Source: Paludibacteraceae bacterium (GTDB lineage Bacteria; Bacteroidota; Bacteroidia; Bacteroidales; Paludibacteraceae). From it: DNA of 64,000 bases. The stretch spans positions 1-64,000 of the forward strand of contig JAFWOU010000019.1 of NCBI GenBank assembly GCA_017509715.1. The letters run 5' to 3'. Numbering within the stretch: the first letter of the stretch is position 1; each line of letters starts with the position of its first letter. Below are positions 1-5,103 of the stretch, piece after piece. A program made the translations under genes and the position numbers. The notes below the pieces were generated by a model that saw nothing but the letters and a program-made list of their open reading frames with translations, was not told the DNA's origin and ran no database searches.

Positions 1-134
1 ACGAGTGCCGGGATAATATAATCGAGGTTCTCGAGGGTGTTGCAAATAAACTGATCACCGTCAGCTGTTCCTCGGTATAGCTTTCCGCGGACAGCCTTGC
101 CCTCAGGCTCAGAGCGATATAACTTGTAGTACAT
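1..134 (-). CDS. DUF5675-family protein, N-terminal fragment (runs off left edge)
   Basis: The frame starts with ATG at 134 and is open to the window edge, giving 44 residues. They show the DUF5675 layout: a basic first strand (MYYKLYRSE), a GKLY turn at 18-20, a cysteine at 31 followed by T-L-E at 33-35, and an I-I-P segment at 40-42 that in the family leads into a P-A-G-T-Y stretch, here outside the window. DUF5675 proteins are small and common in phage and integrative-element lysis or tail modules; their activity is not established. Only 4 nt separate it from the holin-like gene upstream, so both are probably on one transcript. Confidence 0.7.
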   Translation of the reverse strand, partial: MYYKLYRSEPEGKAVRGKLYRGTADGDQFICNTLENLDYIIPAL

Positions 135-138
135 AGCA

Positions 139-333
139 TTACTTTTTGTTGCGATAAACGTAATCAATACCAAACAGCGCTCCTGAAAATGTTGCGACCT
201 CACCGAAGCCGATTAGGAGCGATTCGTGAATCTGTCCGTGCGGCTCAATATATACTCCGCAGAAGAGCATAATGAGACCTCCGATAGAGAGCACCGCAGC
301 GGTGATTAGTTGTATAATATTCTTGTTGTCCAT
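139..333 (-). CDS. Holin-like small membrane protein
   Basis: A 64-residue protein with two hydrophobic segments (about residues 6-29 and 39-58) and a basic C-terminus (YRNKK), the plan of a class II holin. I infer a holin-like role from size, topology and its position immediately before a DUF5675 gene; no holin family motif is visible. It is the first gene of its transcript: a promoter lies at 487-517, leaving an unusually long leader of about 145 nt that folds strongly (369-445). Alternative: a structural membrane protein of the same phage-like element. Confidence 0.6.
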   Translation of the reverse strand: MDNKNIIQLITAAVLSIGGLIMLFCGVYIEPHGQIHESLLIGFGEVATFSGALFGIDYVYRNKK

Positions 334-368
334 AATAAATAGGTTTTACAATTTACATCGGCGGATAG

Positions 369-445
369 TACTCATCAGAAAACGTACTGCCCCGTACTCA
401 TACTTTTGCGTTCCCATTCCGCAAAAGAATGTTTCTGATTGAGTA
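369..445 (-). promoter_or_regulatory. Folded leader RNA of the holin-like gene (candidate structured RNA)
   Basis: On the minus strand, two outer arms (369-381 and 432-445) pair over about 14 bp with a single bulge. They enclose one hairpin with arms 403-410 and 420-427 (8 bp, CTTTTGCG/CGCAAAAG, 9-nt loop) and one short hairpin (384-387 with 394-397). Together they form a three-way junction within the leader between the promoter and the start codon. No known riboswitch class is recognised. Confidence 0.55.
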
Positions 446-486
446 CATCTCGCCTGGCAAGAGCAGGATTCTTCGTAAATCCGGTG

Positions 487-517
487 CAAAGATAATACAA
501 AAAAAGGCGGAAGTCAA
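487..517 (-). promoter_or_regulatory. Promoter of holin-like/DUF5675 unit
   Basis: Read on the minus strand, TTG (515-517), a 20-nt spacer and TATCTTTG (487-494) match the Bacteroidetes -33/-7 promoter. The -33 element sits inside the loop of the terminator at 499-527. Confidence 0.75.
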
Positions 518-527
518 GACCTCCGCC
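499..527 (-). terminator. Terminator of the phage-like early operon
   Basis: On the minus strand, GGCGGA and TCCGCC arms with an inner GTC/GAC pairing are followed by seven T. It ends the unit whose last gene is at 572-769, and overlaps the next promoter. Confidence 0.75.
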
Positions 528-571
528 AAAATGATTAAGAAAATGAAGAAAATGATGCAGATTTTGGGCAT

Positions 572-769
572 TTAGTGGAAATATTTCAGGAAAAGCAGTG
601 TGTCGGTCCGCGAAAGATATCCACGTTTTCCGGCCGTAGGTTTATGGCAGGTTCGGCGGAAAGACCAAAGAGCATCCTCCAGCAAATGGGAGGGATAGTT
701 AGGGTCTCCGCATCGCTGTCGCGCAAGTCGGAAGACCTCATCAAGTGGGATTTTGTTTTCAGGATTCAT
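572..769 (-). CDS. Hypothetical protein, 65 aa
   Basis: A short, highly charged protein (MNPENKIPLDEVF...) with no signal peptide, membrane segment or recognised motif. It is predicted mostly helical, with a central helix containing paired arginines (SFRRT). It is the last gene of the minus-strand operon that starts at the HNH gene: the preceding gene's stop is 2 nt upstream of its ATG and a terminator lies 45 nt downstream. The tight packing argues for a real gene. Function unknown; the context suggests a phage or mobile-element accessory protein. Confidence 0.6.
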   Translation of the reverse strand: MNPENKIPLDEVFRLARQRCGDPNYPSHLLEDALWSFRRTCHKPTAGKRGYLSRTDTLLFLKYFH

Positions 770-771
770 GA

Positions 772-1119
772 TTACTTAGCAGATAAAAATGGGGTTAATC
801 GTTTTTCAAGTTTGAGGATGTCGGTCGCGTTGTATACGGCTCCGGTTTCGACTATATCCAATGCCGAGAACGGGTAGTCGGCTTCATAGAGGGCGTCGAA
901 GATTTCCGTTCCGCGTATGCGTATGTCGGCGACGACGAGGTTGGACGGAGCGAGGTGGGCGATAGCCAGGATGAACCGCCAATGGCCGTCGGGAGTAACA
1001 GGTGCGTTGGTATTGCGCTTGCTGAAGAAGCGATTGCCTACGCGGCGAATGCAATAGCCGTGGGAGCGGCTGATAGTGCCGGTAAAGCTCCGGCAGTCTT
1101 TAGACAGGATGATTTCCAT
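772..1119 (-). CDS. Hypothetical protein, 115 aa
   Basis: A soluble 115-residue protein without cysteine-pair motifs or membrane segments; I recognise no family. The N-terminal half is basic and beta-rich (IILSKDCRSFTGTISRSHGYCIRRVGNRFFSKRN); the C-terminal half is acidic with a predicted helix ending in LEKRLTPFLSAK. It lies between two tightly packed small genes of the phage-like operon. The gap upstream (1120-1195) holds three tandem palindromic 11-mers, so expression of this gene and the next may be controlled separately. Role unknown. Confidence 0.6.
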   Translation of the reverse strand: MEIILSKDCRSFTGTISRSHGYCIRRVGNRFFSKRNTNAPVTPDGHWRFILAIAHLAPSNLVVADIRIRGTEIFDALYEADYPFSALDIVETGAVYNATDILKLEKRLTPFLSAK

Positions 1120-1148
1120 AAAAAATGTTATTTAAAGGTTTCTACTCT

Positions 1149-1181
1149 CGACTTAAGTCCGACTTAAGTCCGACTTAGGTC
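1149..1181. repeat. Three tandem 11-bp palindromic repeats
   Basis: CGACTTAAGTC occurs at 1149-1159 and 1160-1170, and once with one mismatch (CGACTTAGGTC) at 1171-1181. Each unit contains the palindrome GACTTAAGTC. The array lies in the 76-bp gap between two genes, and units recur at about one helical turn, which suggests a binding site, but no regulator is identified. Confidence 0.7.
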
Positions 1182-1195
1182 TTACTAACCCCTAC

Positions 1196-1660
1196 TCAAG
1201 GGATGATAGAGGAGATGGTGAGACCATAGCGTTCGGCGTTTTCACGTGTGCAGACGGGATAACGTCCTTCGGGTCGGTCGGGAATATCGACCTGGACGAG
1301 TGGTATGTGGTCGTTCATCGCTTTGTATAGCGGCGCGCCGTGGAGGAAGATCGACTCGGGCGGTTGTCCGATAGCGGGTATGTCGGCCTTAGCCATTGCC
1401 CAGGCTTGTGCTCGCGAGAGGTCGGGAGTTCGTTTGATGAGCTGCTTGACGTATGAGGCTCGTTGGGAGAAGAGGCGACGTGCGGCCTCTTCGCGTTCGG
1501 TGATGCGTGTACGGCGCTTGAAGGCATCGTCATGGTAGATGGTGGCATGTCCGTGGCCGGGTTTGTCAGACTTGTAATGGCGAAAAACTAATCGCTTGCC
1601 CATACGGGGCTTGGTGGAGCCGGAGATGGATTTTATTCCGGGTGCAAATTCTACTTTCAT
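1196..1660 (-). CDS. Hypothetical protein, 154 aa, basic
   Basis: A 154-residue basic, soluble protein. The N-terminal 60 residues are rich in lysine, arginine and histidine (MGKRLVFRHYKSDKPGHGHATIYHDD), followed by an arginine-rich helix (RRTRITEREEAARRLFSQRASYVKQL) that could bind nucleic acid, and a C-terminal part ending in SSIIP. I recognise no family. It starts 16 bp from a heptamer array, directly downstream of the replication-initiator-like gene, so it may serve in DNA replication or packaging of the element; this is inference from position only. Confidence 0.6.
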   Translation of the reverse strand: MKVEFAPGIKSISGSTKPRMGKRLVFRHYKSDKPGHGHATIYHDDAFKRRTRITEREEAARRLFSQRASYVKQLIKRTPDLSRAQAWAMAKADIPAIGQPPESIFLHGAPLYKAMNDHIPLVQVDIPDRPEGRYPVCTRENAERYGLTISSIIP

Positions 1661-1676
1661 AAGATTTTAAAATTTT

Positions 1677-1704
1677 GTCGTTAGTCGTTAGTCGTTAGTC
1701 GTTG
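1677..1704. repeat. Heptamer array GTCGTTA x4
   Basis: Four 7-bp units, the last varied (GTCGTTG). On the minus (coding) strand each unit reads CGACTAA, so TAA occurs in all three frames. It ends 16 bp before the start of the 154-aa gene. Confidence 0.9.
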
Positions 1705-1723
1705 GACTTGATTGTTGGTCGTT

Positions 1724-1801
1724 GGGCGATGATTAATCGCCCATAAATGGTCGATACATACCAAGCGGGCGATGTTAATCGCCCATATATGGTCGATACA
1801 T
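1724..1801. repeat. Two 35/36-bp direct repeats, each with a hairpin
   Basis: Copies at 1724-1759 and 1767-1801 differ only by one inserted base and one substitution. Each starts with an inverted repeat GGGCGAT...ATCGCCC and ends with ATGGTCGATACAT. The pair begins 5 bp beyond the stop of the initiator-like gene. Only two copies with a 7-bp gap exist, so this is not a CRISPR array; replication-related binding sites are plausible. Confidence 0.8.
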
Positions 1802-1805
1802 GAGA

Positions 1806-2531
1806 TTACCAATCGCGGACCCATTGCAGTCCGAATAGTTCCATATCGGCGCGGGAGCAGAGTTTGAAAGCACCGTTGTACTTGACTTGCACTATGTCTC
1901 CACCTTCGTCGCCACGTAGCCATCTGGGTTGTGGTTCGGGGAAGTCGGAAATGAGCCAATCGAGCCGCGGCTTGAAATGTGCTCCGGATTTGACCGCCGC
2001 AAGGAGTTTTGTCCTTTTGGCAATGGAGCACTTACTCCACGCATCTATAGCCGCTCTAGTAGCGCCTTCAGCGGGCTTACCGCCTTTTTCAATGAAAATC
2101 TCAATTAAATCAACAAAATCAGGGGTTTTGGGTGTGCGCGTGTCGCACGTCTGTGCGCACGTCGCGATATTATCTCTTTCCATATCATTATTAATATTAA
2201 GGGGGTTGTTAGGGGGGAGGACAATTTGTCCATTTTCAGGGACATTTTGTCCATCATTAGGGACATTTTGTCCATCGGTCGGGACAATTTGTCCCACGGA
2301 AAACAATTTCTCCTCGCGCGTCTCTATTAACCCCAAGGTTAGTAATTTTTGTACTGCACGGTTGGCAGTCTTGTACGACATGACGAAAGGCATAGCGGCG
2401 GCTAGTTCGCGATAATTACCGTACCATCCTCGTCCAGCACGGGTGCATTTGAGGATAGCGGCAAATATACACGCCTCGTTGGCATTGAGGTTGTGGCCGC
2501 GGGTAGTCTTATCGTCCAATAGGAGTTTCAT
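1806..2531 (-). CDS. Replication-initiator-like protein with N-terminal winged helix (origin inside the gene)
   Basis: 241 residues in three parts. Residues ~15-80 resemble a helix-turn-helix/winged-helix domain of phage replication proteins (NANEACIFAAILK, then YRELAAAMPFVMSYKTANRAVQKLLTLGLIET). Residues ~80-115 are a low-complexity linker repeating G-Q-x-V-P-x-D, encoded by four 21-bp DNA iterons. The C-terminal ~120 residues are acidic/helical with tryptophans and could contact a helicase or loader. DNA-binding domain, iterons within the gene and an adjacent AT-rich stretch match the lambda O arrangement. No helicase-loader gene is evident nearby. Function is inferred from layout; the fold assignment comes from sequence pattern only. 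Confidence 0.6.
   Translation of the reverse strand: MKLLLDDKTTRGHNLNANEACIFAAILKCTRAGRGWYGNYRELAAAMPFVMSYKTANRAVQKLLTLGLIETREEKLFSVGQIVPTDGQNVPNDGQNVPENGQIVLPPNNPLNINNDMERDNIATCAQTCDTRTPKTPDFVDLIEIFIEKGGKPAEGATRAAIDAWSKCSIAKRTKLLAAVKSGAHFKPRLDWLISDFPEPQPRWLRGDEGGDIVQVKYNGAFKLCSRADMELFGLQWVRDW
2170..2294. other. Candidate iteron-type replication origin inside the initiator gene
   Basis: Four 13-bp palindromes GGACAWTTTGTCC start at 2219, 2240, 2261 and 2282, spaced exactly 21 bp (two helical turns). They are followed, on the gene's downstream side, by an AT-rich run around 2170-2205 (including TTAATATTAATAATGATATGG on the coding strand, split by a C/G-rich run). Lambda has four iterons then an AT-rich element inside gene O. 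Confidence 0.6.
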
Positions 2532-2533
2532 AA

Positions 2534-2746
2534 TTAGCCAAATAGATCATCGTGGCAGCATTCGCAGAGGCGGCCGTCAAATCCAGGGTAGGAGTCGTCG
2601 GATGAAACTCTTTCGCCGCACCGCTCGCATCTGGTGAGTTCTCCATCAGCGCAATCAGGGCATACGTAGACACCAGCGCCCTCGTAGTAAATCGCATCAA
2701 CTTTTGATACGGACCTACCGCAATACTCACAAAATACACGTTCCAT
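2534..2746 (-). CDS. Small multi-CxxC zinc-binding protein, 70 aa
   Basis: Four C-x-x-C type pairs are visible in 70 residues: CEYC near residue 6, CPDC near 29, CERC near 40 and CECC near 61. This can bind two zinc ions in a treble-clef or LIM-like fold. Such small proteins are frequent in phage early regions, where they act as transcription or recombination accessory factors; no specific family is recognised. The stop codon lies 2 bp before the start of the initiator gene, indicating tight co-transcription. Confidence 0.7.
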   Translation of the reverse strand: MERVFCEYCGRSVSKVDAIYYEGAGVYVCPDCADGELTRCERCGERVSSDDSYPGFDGRLCECCHDDLFG

Positions 2747-2770
2747 TTTTCAGTCTATACTCGGTCGGTT

Positions 2771-3040
2771 TTACGAGAGTTTGAGGGCGCGTTGGTAGGA
2801 CCAGATGGTATCGATGCGCATGGAGCGCCAGGCCTTACGGTCGATATCGTAGAAGGCGACGGTTTTGGCACGATAGGCGGCTTGTTGCAGCTCGGTGCGT
2901 ACGTGCTTGGGTACGTCGTCGGAAGGGACGAGGTCGGGACAGGTAGTGCCGCGTGCTTCGCGTAGCGTGCCGTCGATCTTCTGGAATTGGAAGATAACGA
3001 TGCCTTCATAAAGGGCTTGTCTGAGATTGTAAATGTCCAT
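2771..3040 (-). CDS. SH3-like barrel protein (DUF2693-like), 89 aa
   Basis: The sequence has a beta-rich pattern of the Bacteroidetes DUF2693/SH3-barrel family: IVIFQFQKIDGTLREARGTTCPDLVP, that is, F-x-F-x-K-x-D-G-T-x-R-x-A-x-G-T. A helical segment (RTELQQAAYRAKTVAFYDIDRKAWRSMRI) follows. Members are common on Bacteroidales phages and conjugative elements and are thought to mediate protein contacts; no enzymatic residues are seen. Its start codon is 4 bp from the end of a GTCGTTA array that carries the stop of the previous gene. Family assignment is by pattern and is moderate. Confidence 0.6.
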   Translation of the reverse strand: MDIYNLRQALYEGIVIFQFQKIDGTLREARGTTCPDLVPSDDVPKHVRTELQQAAYRAKTVAFYDIDRKAWRSMRIDTIWSYQRALKLS

Positions 3041-3044
3041 AGGT

Positions 3045-3075
3045 GTTAGTCGTTAGTCGTTAGTCGTTGGTCGTT
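3045..3075. repeat. Heptamer array GTTAGTC/GTCGTTA
   Basis: Four units of the same heptamer as at 1677-1704. On the coding strand it encodes the last residues (NDQRLTTND) and stop of the 79-aa gene, and ends 5 bp from the next start codon. Confidence 0.9.
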
Positions 3076-3285
3076 TCGCTGCTTTTTCAGCTGCTTCTTT
3101 AGGGCTTTATACTTTTTGAGCATGAACTTTCCGAAGCCCTCTTCTCGCTCTGCCGCATGTTTTTGCAGATTATATCCCATTTGCATAACGCGGAGATTTT
3201 CTCTTATTTTCACCCTGGTTATTTTGTCCATATCACCTATTAATTCTTCGACTCTATTAAGTCCGTAATAAAATAAATCATCCAT
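3046..3285 (-). CDS. Hypothetical helical protein, 79 aa
   Basis: A 79-residue highly charged, probably all-helical protein (MDDLFYYGLNRVEELIGDMDKITRVKIRENLRVM...). The C-terminal third is lysine-rich (KKYKALKKQLKKQRN) and then passes into residues encoded by the heptamer array, where the stop codon lies. No family recognised. It follows the HNH gene by 7 bp in the same transcript. The repeat-encoded tail suggests that the original stop was lost or that the array was inserted at the end of the gene. Confidence 0.55.
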   Translation of the reverse strand: MDDLFYYGLNRVEELIGDMDKITRVKIRENLRVMQMGYNLQKHAAEREEGFGKFMLKKYKALKKQLKKQRNDQRLTTND

Positions 3286-3292
3286 AACTTTG

Positions 3293-3919
3293 TTATTTGT
3301 TTAGATTGTGTTCGACATTTAGTGTTTGAACTTCAGCGAGGAAGTCGTTGCCGGGGAGGAGGGTGAGGTGGCGCAAGTAGGCATGCGAGAGGCGGTGGAG
3401 GTCGTGGACGACGGACTCGATGAGCTTCTGGCGGGCGTCAGCATTATGGTGCTCGCGGCCCTTTTGCAGCAGAATAAGGTTGTCGTCCGACCAGTCGAAC
3501 TTGTCGCGGTTGAGATGGTGCAGTTCGTAGCCCTCAGGACGTAAGCCGTGCCAGATTTCGTACATGGCTAGGTGGCAGAGGATGACGCCCTTACCGTTCT
3601 TTGTAAAATGACGTAACTCAGGATATTTGCTACCTCCTTTGCATAAAGCCTTTGCACTATTCCAACGGGGTTTGATTTGGGACAAGCCCAGTCTAGAGAA
3701 CGAGAAGAAGCGCAAGCCGGCGCCGCCTTCGCCGTACAGGCGGGCGTTACCCGTGTCGCTTACAGCTGTTGGGTGTCGTTTGGCGATAGCGGAAGAGCCA
3801 TCGCAGAAAAGGATGTTTACGAACTCCTCGGGCTGTGCGATAAAGCTGAGGACATTCGTGCCCGGGCGGACAAAAGCCCATGAGCGGATTGGGATAGGAT
3901 TATAATTAAGCATAAACAT
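3293..3919 (-). CDS. HNH endonuclease
   Basis: 208 residues. The HNH core is around residues 100-155: an H in ILCHLAMYEIWHGLRPEGYELHHLNRDKFDWSDDNLILLQKGREHHNADARQK gives the His-His (ELHHLN), Asn (DNL) and final His (EHHN) pattern of HNH homing-type nucleases. It would nick or cut DNA with a divalent metal. It is the first gene of the phage-like early operon, with a -7 box at 3964-3971. A second in-frame ATG lies two codons inside; the first is used here. HNH genes in phages can be homing or packaging nucleases; the position before replication genes favours an accessory or homing nuclease. Confidence 0.75.
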   Translation of the reverse strand: MFMLNYNPIPIRSWAFVRPGTNVLSFIAQPEEFVNILFCDGSSAIAKRHPTAVSDTGNARLYGEGGAGLRFFSFSRLGLSQIKPRWNSAKALCKGGSKYPELRHFTKNGKGVILCHLAMYEIWHGLRPEGYELHHLNRDKFDWSDDNLILLQKGREHHNADARQKLIESVVHDLHRLSHAYLRHLTLLPGNDFLAEVQTLNVEHNLNK

Positions 3920-3963
3920 CGGATCTTTAGGAGCGGCGACGTTGCCGACTCGGAAATCCGGTG

Positions 3964-3971
3964 CAAAGGTA
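3964..3971 (-). promoter_or_regulatory. Promoter -7 box of the early operon
   Basis: Minus strand TACCTTTG followed by CAC. No TTG is present 20 nt upstream, where the arm of the terminator at 3977-4005 lies instead, so the -33 element is weak or replaced. Confidence 0.6.
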
Positions 3972-3976
3972 GGGAT

Positions 3977-4005
3977 AAAAAAAGGCTTCCGAGGTGTCGG
4001 AAGCC
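3977..4005 (-). terminator. Terminator of the type III R-M operon
   Basis: Minus strand perfect 9-bp stem (GGCTTCCGA/TCGGAAGCC) with a 4-nt loop and seven T. It stands directly upstream of the promoter at 3964. Confidence 0.85.
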
Positions 4006-4008
4006 ATG

Positions 4009-4101
4009 AATCAAATGAGAATCAAATGAATCAAATGAAAATCAAATGAGAATCAAATAGAGGGGTGTTTTTAATCAAATGAATCCAATGGAAATCAAAT
4101 G
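4009..4101. repeat. ATCAAATGA repeat array
   Basis: At least seven copies of ATCAAATG with 1-3 nt linkers (periods mainly 9 and 11) fill the space between the coiled-coil gene and the terminator; each unit contains TGA on one or both strands. Confidence 0.9.
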
Positions 4102-4108
4102 GAATTTA

Positions 4109-5089
4109 TCAGAAATATGCCACAAAATTGGTATAACCGAAGCGCATTTGGTCGCCGAAAAAGGCTTTCAGTTCTTCGAAAGTCTCTTTCTTATTACGTC
4201 GTCCCATATCGAGGACTTGTAGTTCGCGGTACTTTTTCAAGAATGGAGCAAGGACATTTGCTCCGCCTTCCACCGCTTCGCGGTATTTGTTCTCAAACTC
4301 CTCTAAGGTATATACTCCCAGTTCTTGCAGCTTAGCGGGAACTAGGAAAGGAAGCGTTTGTTTTTGCTCGGTTTTTACCTCTTGAACGGGTATGATGTCC
4401 TCAACTTGTTGGGGCTTTTCTTGCGGTGCCGCATATTGGTTGATAGTGACCGGACCATTATAGATCGTGCCATGATTATTTTCTTGCTTATACTGCGTGC
4501 CGATGTTCATTTGTTGGTATTTTTCTTCCATAGTAGTGATCGTATATTTGAGTTGAATGTTTTCGGTTGTTAGTTGATTGTTTTTGGTGATGAGTTGTTG
4601 GTTCTCGGCTTGCAGCCGTTGGATCTGAATGCCGGTATCCATGAGGAAATCCTCTTCGGAGAAACGCTTCTCGGCAGAGCGGAGGAACTGGTCGTAGAGC
4701 GAGACACCCTCTTCGAAATCCTCGGAACGGTTTTCCAGCAACATATTCCGGCACGCCTTGGCACGGAAGCCATCGGTACGTTGCAACATAGCTGCCAGCA
4801 CGATGATAGCGACCTTGAAAAGCTGCTTGTCGCACCCAAGGCTCATATTCGCCAGAGCGTCATACTCGAGTTGGTCGCCCGAGCAGGTAGTGGTAAACAT
4901 ATACGCCGCCATGAAATGCACGGTATTCATCACCCGCACCACGGGTATCTCGATAGGGATATTATTGTTCCAGAAATGGCACTGCATAGCATGCAACCCG
5001 TCGATGAGTATTTCATCGCCGGGGAAGTCATGGCATAGATCCCTTTCGGAATGTCTGTCACGATAATATGTATCGTGATTGAGGCGCAT
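4109..5089 (-). CDS. Coiled-coil protein downstream of type III restriction genes
   Basis: 326 residues: an N-terminal alpha/beta part (1-160) with several cysteines and histidines, a strong coiled coil at about 165-205 rich in Q, N, L and T (RLQAENQQLITKNNQLTT), a glycine/asparagine-rich linker (NNHGTIYNGPVTINQYAAP) that resembles the GTIYNG-x-V-T-I beta segment of some phage-derived regulators, and a helical C-terminus. I recognise no family for the N-terminal part. It starts 14 bp after res and shares its transcript, so it may be an accessory of the R-M system. The coiled-coil DNA is itself repetitive. Function unknown. Confidence 0.65.
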   Translation of the reverse strand: MRLNHDTYYRDRHSERDLCHDFPGDEILIDGLHAMQCHFWNNNIPIEIPVVRVMNTVHFMAAYMFTTTCSGDQLEYDALANMSLGCDKQLFKVAIIVLAAMLQRTDGFRAKACRNMLLENRSEDFEEGVSLYDQFLRSAEKRFSEEDFLMDTGIQIQRLQAENQQLITKNNQLTTENIQLKYTITTMEEKYQQMNIGTQYKQENNHGTIYNGPVTINQYAAPQEKPQQVEDIIPVQEVKTEQKQTLPFLVPAKLQELGVYTLEEFENKYREAVEGGANVLAPFLKKYRELQVLDMGRRNKKETFEELKAFFGDQMRFGYTNFVAYF

Positions 5090-5103
5090 ACGGAATTAAA
5101 AGC

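Noticed and set aside
1724-1801. CRISPR-like repeat pair
   Set aside because: Only two copies with a 7-bp gap and internal hairpins; no spacers of 25-40 bp and no cas gene.
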